This document shows positions 19,012-27,155 of a stretch of 64,000 nt of DNA, in pieces. Below the pieces are notes generated by a model, which was not told the origin of the DNA, searched no databases, and saw only the letters and a program-made list of their open reading frames with translations. This stretch comes from JAVBMV01 sp031552145 (lineage in GTDB: Bacteria > Myxococcota > Myxococcia > Myxococcales > UBA5297). The stretch's first letter is position 1. Each line of letters starts with the position of its first letter. Position numbers and translations under genes: made by a program. The stretch covers positions 62,001-126,000 of the forward strand of contig JAVBMV010000006.1 in assembly GCA_031552145.1 (NCBI GenBank), read 5' to 3'.

Positions 19012-20840
19012 CAGAGACGCTTCCTGACCAGGGCCCAGAACAACCGCGGCGCGTGCCGCCCGAAGCGAACGCCGAGAGCCCACGGCCAGCGCCCGTGCAG
19101 CCTCCTACCTCCGAGCAGACACCCACATTCGCGAAGGCTCCGACCGCGGGGATTCCCACCGAGCGCAGCTTCACCCTGGCCATCGTCGCGCTCGCGCTCG
19201 CGCTGGGGCTCACCTGCATCGCGCATCATTGGAACCCCAACAAATGGCTCTATGGCGACGGCGCCTTCTACATGAACGTGGTGCGCGGGCTCCTGGAGAA
19301 TGGCTCATTCCGGCAAGAGGCGATGCACCCCCATTCTTGGTACGACCTCGACCTGGGGTGGAACCGCAACGTCGACGCGGCCTGGAGCAACATCGCCCTG
19401 GGGCGCAATGGCGAGTGGTGGCCCAAGCACCCCATCCTAATGCCTCTGGCGGCGACGCCCTTCATCTGGGCCTTCGGCCCCCTGGGCTCGCTGCTCTTCC
19501 AGCTGCTGGGCTTCGTAACCATTGGCCTCCTCTCCTTCCGGGTCGCTTCGCGCGTGGCGCCCCGCACCGCGGCGTTGGCCGCCGCGGCAGTCTTCGTCGC
19601 GACGCCCTGGGTCACCGACCGCGTATGGGGCTTCAATAACGATGTCTTCTTCACGGCGATCGTACTGGCGGCGGTCGATGCCGCGCTTGGGCGCAGAGCG
19701 CTCCTCGCGGGCGCGCTGTTGGGCATCGGGGTCTTCGCCAAGAACACCAATGTGCTCTATGGCCCGGCGCTGCTCGCCCTCTTCCTGATGGACCGCGACT
19801 GGAAGGGCGCGGCGCGCTTCTGCTTTGCCGCGGCAGCGCCGCTCCTCGTCTACTTCGCGATGAACACCTACCTCTACGGCGCCCCCTATCTGACCGGCTA
19901 TGACAGGATCCTGGTGCGCACCGACGGGCTCCTCTCCACCCACAGCCACTCGGCCGATTTCGCCTTCAAGGAGATGCTCCCCTCCATGGCGCGCAGGACG
20001 GTGGGCGACGGCGGCATCACCAGTGTCTTCCCCGCCATATGGCTGGCCCTGGGCGGCTTCGCGGTGCTGCTCATTCGGCGAAAGCGCGAGGCTGTGGTGC
20101 TTCTCTGGTGCGTGGCGGTGCCCATCGCCTTTCATTCGCCCTTCGCCTGGTATCGCCTGGACTTCAACCTGCCCCAGATGGCGCTCGCCGTCGCCCCCAT
20201 GGCGGCGCTCCTCATGCCCTTCTCCAAGGTCTCGCCGCGCGAGGCTCTCTGGCCCTCCCTCCCGAAACCCCTGCTGTTTCTCGCGCTCCCCGCGCTCTTC
20301 GCCCTCCTCGGCGCCGCGCACGCCGCGCGCGCGGCGCTCTCCCCGTCGCACGGCTACCTCTGGGAAGAGCTGCCCCATGCCCGTGTCACGCTTGGGAACA
20401 AGCCCTGCGACTATTTCAACAACCAAGTGGAGCGGTGGGAGTGCAGCCATTTCGATCGCGGCAATGACGACCAGATGACCGGGCGTACCCTCGGCGCGCC
20501 CATGCGCTTCGACGGCCTGCCTCGGGCGCTGGTTCGCATGGATCCGCACAGCTCGGGCGAGCCGCGCGCCATTCAATACCGGGGCCTGCCGGTGGGGCGC
20601 ACGCTGCAACTCGAATACGGCCTCGCCGACTCGAGCGCCGCGAACTCCAAGGTGGAGTTCAAGATAATGCTCGACGGAGCCACGCTCCTAGAGGAAACGA
20701 TCGAGCAGCGCGGTCTACGGCGGCGCGACCTCGCGACCTCGCGGGAGGCGGGGGCGAGCGGGACGCTCACCCTCGAGGTGCGCCCATTGAATGGCTCGCG
20801 CGGCGCCCACTTCGGCTTCGACGGGGCGCCGCGCCCCTAG
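19008..20840 (+). CDS. GT-C-like membrane glycosyltransferase with C-terminal extracytoplasmic domain
   Basis: A 610-residue polytopic protein. A Pro-rich cytoplasmic tail (about residues 1-45) precedes about ten membrane helices. The loop after TM1 has LYGDGAFYMNVVRGLLENG, the DG-x-Y pattern common in GT39/PMT-like enzymes. After the last helix (about residue 445) some 165 residues form a soluble domain with four Cys-containing or acidic turns and beta-strands (IQYRGLPVGRTLQLEYGLA, VEFKIMLDGATLLEETI), resembling a carbohydrate-binding jelly roll. It overlaps the upstream homologous-type gene by 4 nt. Together they may glycosylate one surface polymer, lipid or protein. Substrate unknown. Confidence 0.68.
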   Translation: MTETLPDQGPEQPRRVPPEANAESPRPAPVQPPTSEQTPTFAKAPTAGIPTERSFTLAIVALALALGLTCIAHHWNPNKWLYGDGAFYMNVVRGLLENGSFRQEAMHPHSWYDLDLGWNRNVDAAWSNIALGRNGEWWPKHPILMPLAATPFIWAFGPLGSLLFQLLGFVTIGLLSFRVASRVAPRTAALAAAAVFVATPWVTDRVWGFNNDVFFTAIVLAAVDAALGRRALLAGALLGIGVFAKNTNVLYGPALLALFLMDRDWKGAARFCFAAAAPLLVYFAMNTYLYGAPYLTGYDRILVRTDGLLSTHSHSADFAFKEMLPSMARRTVGDGGITSVFPAIWLALGGFAVLLIRRKREAVVLLWCVAVPIAFHSPFAWYRLDFNLPQMALAVAPMAALLMPFSKVSPREALWPSLPKPLLFLALPALFALLGAAHAARAALSPSHGYLWEELPHARVTLGNKPCDYFNNQVERWECSHFDRGNDDQMTGRTLGAPMRFDGLPRALVRMDPHSSGEPRAIQYRGLPVGRTLQLEYGLADSSAANSKVEFKIMLDGATLLEETIEQRGLRRRDLATSREAGASGTLTLEVRPLNGSRGAHFGFDGAPRP

Positions 20841-20873
20841 CGCGGGGATCGTCTTGCGCGCACAGTCCGCGCT
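20839..20873. terminator. Possible bidirectional stem-loop between convergent genes
   Basis: AGCGCGG and CCGCGCT (7 bp, 21-nt loop) start and end on the stop codons of the two convergent genes. No T-tract is present on either side. Confidence 0.3.
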
Positions 20874-21772
20874 CAGTTCGGCGGGATGATCTCGCGGACG
20901 CTGAGCCACTTGATATCCACGTCGGTGGCGCCGTCCCAGCGGAAGGTAGCGCTGGGGCCACCCCAGAGCATGGGCACGCGGGTGTCGCGCGCGCCGCAGG
21001 GCTTCGAGTCGCCTCCCCAGGTGCCGTCGTCCGTCCACTGATAGGTGCGCGTCCAGCTCTTTCCCAGGCCCGTGTCGTCCACCCATTGCTCCATCTTCAC
21101 GACCGGCTTCTTATTGACGGTGGTGTTCCAGAAGATCACCTTGATCCCCACCCAGCGTCCCTTGAGCGGAGTGGTGACGGTCTTGTAGGGCGTATAGAGA
21201 TATTTGACGTGCCAGCTCTCCTTGGCGAAGCGCGCGCGCCCGTCGTAATAGAGATCGCCCTTGTAGGCAGAGCCCTCGCAGGGCTGCGTATCATTGTGGC
21301 GCCCGCCGCGCGCGTACCAGGCGAAGTTCTCGGCGGTGGAGGAGGGCTTGTTCAGCTTGACGAAGCCGGTGATCTCCACGTCCTTCCAATCGCGCGCGTC
21401 CTGCATATAGCCCTGCTTCAGGAGCGTCTCTCGGTCGTAGGTCCTCGCCGACTTGAGCCCACTTGAAGTGAAGACATTCATGCGTGGCGAGGCGGCCTTC
21501 ATCTTCCATGAGCCGTCGGAGTTCTGAGTGACGGGGTCGCCTATGTCGAAGCGGGGATCGCGGGTGGGATCGGCCGAGAGACGCCAAACCTCGCCGCCGC
21601 TCTTCGTGGCGTAGATCATTCGAACACCAAACGGATCGTAAGTGCCACTCTGGGCGACAGCCAACCCGCCGACGCGCGCCTCCCCACCCGTCTCGCCCGA
21701 ACGCCATGCCATGCCACCAAGCCCCAGCAGCGCGAGTATCCAAGCCGCTGCCTTCGCACTCGCTCGTCTCAT
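20873..21772 (-). CDS. Secreted protein, possible concanavalin A-like lectin/polysaccharide-lyase fold
   Basis: A 299-residue secreted protein. ATG 21772 is chosen over upstream in-frame starts because GGAGGT precedes it and a signal sequence follows (AAAWILALLGLGGMAW). The mature region opens DPFGVRMIYATKSGGEVW and contains alternating aromatic strands (GFVKLNKPS, YKGDLYYDGRARFAKESWH, WVGIKVIFWN, KMEQWVDDT) ending DIKWLSVREI. This strand pattern with a short-helix dearth suggests a ConA-like beta-sandwich, as in lectins and some polysaccharide lyases, but I see no certain catalytic set. Two Cys may form a disulphide. It diverges from the WYL regulators, so it could be their target. Family uncertain. 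Confidence 0.6.
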   Translation of the reverse strand: MRRASAKAAAWILALLGLGGMAWRSGETGGEARVGGLAVAQSGTYDPFGVRMIYATKSGGEVWRLSADPTRDPRFDIGDPVTQNSDGSWKMKAASPRMNVFTSSGLKSARTYDRETLLKQGYMQDARDWKDVEITGFVKLNKPSSTAENFAWYARGGRHNDTQPCEGSAYKGDLYYDGRARFAKESWHVKYLYTPYKTVTTPLKGRWVGIKVIFWNTTVNKKPVVKMEQWVDDTGLGKSWTRTYQWTDDGTWGGDSKPCGARDTRVPMLWGGPSATFRWDGATDVDIKWLSVREIIPPN

Positions 21773-21845
21773 GCATACCTCCCACGGCGTCCGATGAATC
21801 GATCTTGAATATGCGCGCTGGCGACGGCACGGCGCATGGGCGAAA

Positions 21846-22874
21846 ATGGCGCGCATGGACAAGAACGAACGGCTGCTGAGTCTCTTGGCGCTCCTGGTCG
21901 ACGCGCGCGCGCCGCTCTCCTGGTCGGCGCTGCGGCAGAGCTTTCCCGATGAGTATGGCAAGGGCACCCACGAGGCCGCCCTGCGCCGCTTTGAGCGGGA
22001 CAAGGCCGATCTGGCGGAGCTGGGGGTGGCGCTCGAATACCTGCCGCCCGATCCAGACGGAGAGGGCGGCGGCTATCGACTCGATCCCGAGAGCTGGCAC
22101 GTGGGCGAGCTCGCGCTCACCTCCGAGGAGAGCGCTGTCCTCTACTCGGCCGCCAGTGCCGCCTTGGCGCGCGGCCTCTTCCCCGGCAAGGAGGATCTGG
22201 CCAACGCGCTGCGCAAACTCTCTTCTTCGAAAGGCGGGACGCTGCCCCACCTGGCCGAGAGGCGAGGCGGCGCCGGCGGACACCGAGAGGACGCTGAAGG
22301 CGATGAGGGCACGAGGCTGGCCGAGCAGCTCGACCTGCTCTGGAGCGCGCTGCTTGCCCGCAAGCGCGTCACCCTACGCTACCACCCCATCGACCGTGAC
22401 GAGGAGACACTGCGGGAGGTCGATCCCTGGGGCATCTGCCTTCGGAGAGGCAACTGGCTGCTCGTCGGATACTGCCACCTGCGCTTGGCGCGCCGCACCT
22501 TCTACCTCCACAGGATCGCCGGCCTCTCGGTCAACGCGCAGAGGCCGCGCACGCCCGACTATGAACTGCCCAGCGACTTCCACATCGAAGAAGTGGCGCG
22601 CGAGCAGCCCTGGGAGCACCCGCTCCACGCGCCCGTGGAGGTCTCGCTGGAGTTTTCGGAGGCGGCCGCGCGGCAAGCCGCGACCATTCTTGGTGGCGAC
22701 GCGCTGCAGCCGCTCGCGGGCGGAGGCGCGCGCGCCTCCATCACCGCGAGAAATCTCGACGCGCTGCTGCGCAGAGCGCTCGCCCTGGGACCCGAGGCGC
22801 AAGTCATCGCCGATGATCGGGCGCGAGCGCGTCACAAGGCGCTGCTCGAGGCGATCCGGGAGGCACACCGATGA
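21846..22874 (+). CDS. WYL-domain transcriptional regulator (PafB-like)
   Basis: A 342-residue regulator. The N-terminal winged HTH (about residues 1-80) starts LLSLLALLVDARAPLSW. The central WYL domain (about 160-240) has WLLVGYCHLRLARRTFYLHR, where the eponymous W-Y-L reads W-L-L; the conserved Arg and the RTFxLxRI end are kept. A WCX-type extension follows (about 255-340). PafB/PafC proteins respond to DNA damage in actinobacteria; other WYL proteins bind nucleic-acid ligands. An alternative ATG at 21855 is equally possible; neither has a clear ribosome site. The stop overlaps the next gene (ATGA). Confidence 0.88.
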   Translation: MARMDKNERLLSLLALLVDARAPLSWSALRQSFPDEYGKGTHEAALRRFERDKADLAELGVALEYLPPDPDGEGGGYRLDPESWHVGELALTSEESAVLYSAASAALARGLFPGKEDLANALRKLSSSKGGTLPHLAERRGGAGGHREDAEGDEGTRLAEQLDLLWSALLARKRVTLRYHPIDRDEETLREVDPWGICLRRGNWLLVGYCHLRLARRTFYLHRIAGLSVNAQRPRTPDYELPSDFHIEEVAREQPWEHPLHAPVEVSLEFSEAAARQAATILGGDALQPLAGGGARASITARNLDALLRRALALGPEAQVIADDRARARHKALLEAIREAHR

Positions 22875-23581
22875 GCGACCGAAATGAGCGGCTGCGCAGA
22901 TTGCTCTTGATCGTCCCTTTCGTGAGGCGCAATCCCGGCGTCACCGTCGCGAACCTGGCGGAGCATCTCGGGGTCGCGCGGGAGCAGCTCCTCGCCGACC
23001 TGGAGCTCTTGACGATGGTGGGGAAACCGCCCTTCTCGCCCGGCGACTACATCGACATCTACGCCGAGGGAGAGCGCTGCTATGTCGCTCTCGACCAGCG
23101 GCTGGCCAATCCGCCTCGGCTCACCGCGGCAGAGGCGGCGGCGCTACTGGCCGCAACCCGTGCCCTTGGCCTTGTCCACGAGGAGCTGCTGGCCAGCCTG
23201 CAGAGGCGCCTGGAGCGCGCGCTCTCCTCTAGGGCGCGACCGGCGCTCGATGCGCTCACTCGGCGAATCGGCGCCGGAGGGGCGCAAGCGGCGGCGCGGC
23301 GGCCAGAGGAGCAACGCGGAAATTTGGCCGCGACCGTACGCTTCAGCGCCAAGGTCGCGCCCTGGGTGCGTGAAGAGTTTGGGGAGCAGGTGGTCCCGCT
23401 CGCGGAGGGCGGCGTGGAGGTGGCGATCGAGTGCGCCACTCCGGAGTGGCTCACCTCCTGGATCTTCTCCTTCGGCGGCGAGGCCTCGCTCACGAGCCCG
23501 GCGTGGCTCCGCGCGGAGCTCGCGGAGCGGGCCGAGCAGATGCTCAGCCAGCAGCCTTTCCCCGCGCACGAGGCGCCTTGA
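22871..23581 (+). CDS. PafC-like HTH/WCX protein apparently lacking the WYL domain
   Basis: A 236-residue partner of the preceding WYL regulator, coupled by a 4-nt overlap. Residues 1-90 are a PafC-type winged HTH (LLLIVPFVRRNPGVTVANL, then VAREQLLADLELL). A linker helix region follows (about 95-150). The C-terminal part (about 155-236) matches the WCX extension (VRFSAKVAPWVREEF, WLTSWIFSFGGEASL, SPAWLRAEL). The roughly 80-residue WYL beta-barrel expected between linker and WCX is not visible, and the protein is about 80-90 residues shorter than a typical PafC. It may act as a heterodimer with the upstream protein. The 3' end overlaps metK by 38 nt in convergent orientation. Confidence 0.8.
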   Translation: MSDRNERLRRLLLIVPFVRRNPGVTVANLAEHLGVAREQLLADLELLTMVGKPPFSPGDYIDIYAEGERCYVALDQRLANPPRLTAAEAAALLAATRALGLVHEELLASLQRRLERALSSRARPALDALTRRIGAGGAQAAARRPEEQRGNLAATVRFSAKVAPWVREEFGEQVVPLAEGGVEVAIECATPEWLTSWIFSFGGEASLTSPAWLRAELAERAEQMLSQQPFPAHEAP

Positions 23582-24731
23582 GGCCGCACGCCTCGCGCAG
23601 CGCCTCGACCCGGTCGGTCCGCTCCCAGGTGAAGTGCTTCCCTGTGCGGCCGAAGTGACCATAGGTCGCTGTGGGTCGATAGATGGGGCGCAGCAACTCG
23701 AGCTGTTCGATGATCTGCGCCGGGCGCAGATCGAAGGCGCGCCGCACCGCGCGCTCGATGGCGCGCTCGTCGACCACCGCCGTGCCGAAGGTCTCGATCG
23801 AGATGCTCACCGGCTCGGCGACGCCGATGGCGTAGGAGACTTGCAGCTCGCACCGCTGCGCCAAGCCCGCCGCGACGATATTCTTCGCCACATAGCGCGC
23901 CATGTAGGCCGCCGAGCGATCCACCTTGGAGGGGTCTTTACCCGAGAAGGCGCCGCCGCCGTGGCGCGCCATCCCGCCATAGGTGTCGACGATGATCTTC
24001 CTGCCCGTGAGGCCCGAGTCACCCATGGGGCCGCCGATAACGAAGCGCCCGGTCGGATTGATGAAGTAGCGGGTCTTGGCGTCGAGCAGCCGCTTTGGAA
24101 GCGCCCGCGCGATCACCTCCTCGCGCAGCCCCTCCCGCAATCGCTCCTGCGAGACCTCCTCGTCATGCTGCGCCGATAGGACGACCGACGCGATCCGGTG
24201 CGGGCGCCCATCCTGGTACTCCACGGTCACCTGCCCCTTGCCGTCCGGACGAAGGAAGGGGAGCACCCCGCGCTTGCGCACCTCGGCCAGCCGCCGCGTC
24301 AGCGCATGGGCGTAGGTGATGGGCGCGGGCATCAGCTCGGGCGTCTCGTTGCAGGCGAAGCCAAACATCATCCCCTGATCGCCCGCCCCCTGCTGGCGCT
24401 TTCCATCGACGCCCCGCTCGATGTCGGGCGACTGCTGCTCGATCGCGAGGAGCACGCCGCAGGTGTTGCCGTCGAACCCCATGGCGCTGTCGACGTAGCC
24501 GATCTCGGTGATGATCTTGCGCGCCAGCTTCGGGATCTCCACGTAGCAGTCGGTGGTCACCTCTCCCGCGACGACGGTGATGCCCGTCTTGACCAGCGTC
24601 TCCACCGCCACCCGCGCGCGTGGATCCTGGCCGATGATCGCGTCGAGGATGCCATCCGAGACCTGATCGGCGACCTTGTCTGGGTGCCCTTCGGTAACCG
24701 ATTCGGACGTGAAGATATAATTTGTGTTCAT
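23544..24731 (-). CDS. metK: S-adenosylmethionine synthase
   Basis: A 395-residue enzyme of full family length that makes SAM from methionine and ATP in the cytoplasm. Diagnostic motifs are all present: SVTEGHPDKVADQVSDGILD near the N-terminus, GAGDQGMMFGFA, and GGGAFSGKDPSKVDRSAAY. I prefer ATG 24731 (MNTNYIFTSESVTEGH) to an in-frame ATG at 24755, since the shorter start matches the usual N-terminus; GAGGTGG lies 12 nt upstream. The leader holds a stable hairpin and a candidate promoter. The last 38 nt overlap the convergent PafC-like gene. The C-terminal tail (APRARGKAAG) is basic and not conserved. Confidence 0.97.
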   Translation of the reverse strand: MNTNYIFTSESVTEGHPDKVADQVSDGILDAIIGQDPRARVAVETLVKTGITVVAGEVTTDCYVEIPKLARKIITEIGYVDSAMGFDGNTCGVLLAIEQQSPDIERGVDGKRQQGAGDQGMMFGFACNETPELMPAPITYAHALTRRLAEVRKRGVLPFLRPDGKGQVTVEYQDGRPHRIASVVLSAQHDEEVSQERLREGLREEVIARALPKRLLDAKTRYFINPTGRFVIGGPMGDSGLTGRKIIVDTYGGMARHGGGAFSGKDPSKVDRSAAYMARYVAKNIVAAGLAQRCELQVSYAIGVAEPVSISIETFGTAVVDERAIERAVRRAFDLRPAQIIEQLELLRPIYRPTATYGHFGRTGKHFTWERTDRVEALREACGLKAPRARGKAAG

Positions 24732-24760
24732 AGTGTTGGCCACCTCGACCGGCACAGTGC

Positions 24761-24778
24761 CTGGGCGGGCTCGCCCAG
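24761..24778 (-). other. Hairpin in the metK leader
   Basis: CTGGGCG and CGCCCAG pair perfectly around a 4-nt loop, between the candidate promoter and metK. It is too small to be any SAM or SAH riboswitch class I know. No T-tract follows. Confidence 0.4.
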
Positions 24779-24797
24779 CGCAACAATGGAGGGGCGC

Positions 24798-24826
24798 AAG
24801 CTAATTCCCCGCTGGGCAAGCGTCAA
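24798..24826 (-). promoter_or_regulatory. Candidate metK promoter
   Basis: TTGACG (24821-24826), a 17-nt spacer and TAGCTT (24798-24803) on the minus strand, about 67 nt upstream of metK. The -35 matches five of six, the -10 three of six. Confidence 0.35.
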
Positions 24827-24865
24827 ACGGCGCTCTGATGAACGGGAGCGAGAGGCCGCGCCGCC

Positions 24866-25195
24866 TCAGCGGGCGAGCCGCTCCGCGATCCGCTTCTCGA
24901 GCGCCGCGCGCTCCTCGGCCGTGAGCTGCTCTGGCTGATTGGCCTGGCCGGGAGTCACGGGCGGCTGGGCGGGGGCCTGGACCTCGCGCTTGGCGTCGCG
25001 CATCGCCTCGCGCTTGGGCTCCGCTTTTGGAGAAGAGGTGGGCTCGTACCTGATCAGCTCCGAGAGCGAGCCGGTCTCGTAACACTTCACGAGGCGATCG
25101 GCGACCGTGTAGCCGCCAATCCGAACGGTGCCGATCAGCACGCCCACGGCGATAGAGAGCGAGAGGTAGAACAGAAACTTTAGCAGTCCAAGCAT
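24866..25195 (-). CDS. Small single-span membrane protein
   Basis: A 109-residue protein that I do not recognise. ATG 25195 is preceded by AGGAGGT. One N-terminal membrane helix (MLGLLKFLFYLSLSIAVGVL) is followed by a short conserved-looking segment (VRIGGYTVADRLVKCYETG) and a charged, Pro/Gln-rich, likely disordered region. It ends in an Arg/Glu helix (TAEERAALEKRIAERLA). It sits between the HAD phosphatase and metK on the same strand, about 100-130 nt from each. The soluble part could be cytoplasmic or periplasmic. No function can be proposed. Confidence 0.7.
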   Translation of the reverse strand: MLGLLKFLFYLSLSIAVGVLIGTVRIGGYTVADRLVKCYETGSLSELIRYEPTSSPKAEPKREAMRDAKREVQAPAQPPVTPGQANQPEQLTAEERAALEKRIAERLAR

Positions 25196-25297
25196 CGCGC
25201 ACCTCCTGGCTCGCGGGGCCCTCTTCGGCGAGCACCCTTGAGGTAGCACGCAGGGAGAGCGAGGGCCATTTTCCGGTCGACACCTGCGCCGAGAGCG

Positions 25298-25957
25298 CTA
25301 GGGCTGCTCGGCCATGGCCTGCCTGCAGAGCGCGGCCAGCTCGCTGGTGTGGCGCGCCAGGTGGCGCGCGCCATGAGCCTCCAGCTCTTCGCGCGGGCAC
25401 ATCCCCCAGAGTACGCCTACGAAGCCAACCTTCGCCGCGCGCGCGGCGGCGGCGTCGATGGCGCTGTCTCCAACGAGCACGGCCCGCTCGGCTCCCAATC
25501 GCTCCATCGCGCGCCAGATCGGCTCGGGAGCGGGCTTGCGCGTCGGCAGGTCATCTCCGCCGATGACCACGGGGCAGAGCTGCGCGAGCCCGAACGCTTC
25601 GACCAGTCTGCGCGCGAGCACGCCGGGCTTGTTCGTCACCACCGCGTGCGGCCCCCCTAGTGTCTCGAGCGCCTCCTTCACGCCACTGTAGAGCGTCGTC
25701 CCATCGAGCAGGTGCTCCGCGTAGTGGCGGCGCCAAGCGGCCAACGCCTCCTGGACCAGCTCGCGCGTCGCCACTCGTCCGCCCTCCGCGACCGCCCGCT
25801 CGACGAGCCTGAGCGAGCCCTCTCCAATGAACTGGCGCAGCCGCGCCACCGGGAGCGGCGGCAGGCCCACCGCGCCCCGGGCGTAGTTGGCGCTCGCGGC
25901 GATGTCGTCGCCGCTATCAATCAGAGTCCCATCTAGGTCGAAGAGCCATGCCTCCAT
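25298..25957 (-). CDS. HAD-family phosphatase, phosphoglycolate phosphatase-like
   Basis: A 219-residue HAD hydrolase of subfamily IA. Motif I is FDLDGTLIDS with the nucleophilic Asp (residue 7), motif II is VVTNK, the motif III Lys is in RKPAPEP, and motif IV is VGDSAIDAAAARAA. The helical cap domain between about residues 15 and 85 fits the Gph/PGP group, which hydrolyses 2-phosphoglycolate arising from DNA repair or photorespiration. Cap-type HAD substrates cannot be assigned safely from sequence. The ATG has GAGGCAC upstream. It diverges from the AmgK-like gene 94 nt away and may lead a unit ending in metK. Confidence 0.88.
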   Translation of the reverse strand: MEAWLFDLDGTLIDSGDDIAASANYARGAVGLPPLPVARLRQFIGEGSLRLVERAVAEGGRVATRELVQEALAAWRRHYAEHLLDGTTLYSGVKEALETLGGPHAVVTNKPGVLARRLVEAFGLAQLCPVVIGGDDLPTRKPAPEPIWRAMERLGAERAVLVGDSAIDAAAARAAKVGFVGVLWGMCPREELEAHGARHLARHTSELAALCRQAMAEQP

Positions 25958-26051
25958 CGGTGCCTCACATTTTCATTAGATGCGAGGCGGCTTCTACCAG
26001 AATGCGGTGTTATCTTGCGCCCCGCACCCCCACCCGAGGTACGAGCGAGTG

Positions 26052-27155
26052 ATGCCAACAGCGCCCCAGAGCCCAGAGAGCATGCCCGAGACGGAACAGA
26101 GAGCGAGGCTCCTCGCCTTCGCCGCGCGCCACGCGCCCGCGCCGAGCCGCGGCGAAGGGTTTCTGAAGCTGAAGGGCGACGCCTCCAACCGCTCCTATTA
26201 TCGCGTCGGCGCGGAGCCCAGCTACATCGTCATGGAGATGCCGGCGTCGGCCAAGGCGAGCGAGGAGAAGACGGGCGGCGCCCTCCCGACCGAGCTCCCT
26301 TTCGTCAATGTGCACCGCTACCTGAGCGCGCTGAAGGTCCGCGTGCCAACCATCCACTTTTATGACGAGCCCGCCGGGCTGATGCTGCTGGAGGACCTGG
26401 GCGACCGCACCTTCGAGGCAGCGCTGCTGCAGAACCCCTCCAAGCGCGCCGAGCTCTATGGCACGGCCATCGATCTGCTGGCGGCCCTGCGCGCGCGCGC
26501 CGAGCGGAGCACGTCGGCCGAGCGCGCGGGCTGTATCGCCTTCGAGCGCGCCTTCGACGTGACGCTCTTCGACTGGGAGCTGCACCATTTTCGCGAGTGG
26601 GGCCTAGAAGCCCGTGGCGCGCGTGGCGCCCAGGGCGGCACTCTGCTCTCGCCCACCGAGCGCGCCGAGCTCGACGGCCACTTTAAGGCCCTGGCCACGC
26701 AGCTTGCCGCCGAGCCCAGGGGCTTCACCCACCGCGACTACCAGAGCCGCAACCTGATGCTCCCCTCCGACGACGGCCTGGCGGTGATCGACTTCCAGGA
26801 CGCCCTCCTGGGGCCGCGCCAGTACGATCTCGTGGCGCTGCTGCGCGACTCCTATGTCGAGTTGGAGCGCCCCTTCATCGAGGCGCAGCTCGACCGATAC
26901 CTCCACGCCTATCGTGCCGCGGGCGGAATCGCGCTGGAGCGCGAAGCCTTTATCCAGTGCTTCGATCTGTTGACGGTGCAGCGCAAGCTGAAGGACGCGG
27001 GGCGCTTCGAGTTCATCGCGCGGGTGAAGGGCAACCCCGGCTTCCTCCCTTATGTGGAGCCCTCGTTGCGCTATGTGCGCGACGCGCTGGCGCGCCTGCC
27101 CTCGCTCGCCAATCTGCGCGCGCTTCTGGCGCGCCACACCCCGGAGCTTCGATGA
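26052..27155 (+). CDS. AmgK-like sugar kinase (aminoglycoside phosphotransferase fold)
   Basis: A 367-residue kinase of the APH/choline kinase fold. The N-lobe has KLKGDASNRSYYRV as the Gly-rich loop and YIVMEMP with the strand before the hinge; LMLLEDLGDRTFE is the hinge region. Catalytic loop GFTHRDYQSRNLML supplies Asp and Asn, and VIDFQDALLGPRQYDLVALL is the metal-binding DFQ motif. AmgK phosphorylates the anomeric carbon of N-acetylmuramic acid (and GlcNAc) in peptidoglycan recycling. Its coupling (ATGA overlap) to a MurU-like nucleotidyltransferase strongly supports this. I chose ATG 26052; ATG 26082 is possible. Confidence 0.88.
   Translation: MPTAPQSPESMPETEQRARLLAFAARHAPAPSRGEGFLKLKGDASNRSYYRVGAEPSYIVMEMPASAKASEEKTGGALPTELPFVNVHRYLSALKVRVPTIHFYDEPAGLMLLEDLGDRTFEAALLQNPSKRAELYGTAIDLLAALRARAERSTSAERAGCIAFERAFDVTLFDWELHHFREWGLEARGARGAQGGTLLSPTERAELDGHFKALATQLAAEPRGFTHRDYQSRNLMLPSDDGLAVIDFQDALLGPRQYDLVALLRDSYVELERPFIEAQLDRYLHAYRAAGGIALEREAFIQCFDLLTVQRKLKDAGRFEFIARVKGNPGFLPYVEPSLRYVRDALARLPSLANLRALLARHTPELR

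Noticed and set aside
24732..24865. SAM or SAH riboswitch upstream of metK
   Set aside because: Only one 7-bp hairpin was found; no pseudoknot or known consensus core could be aligned.
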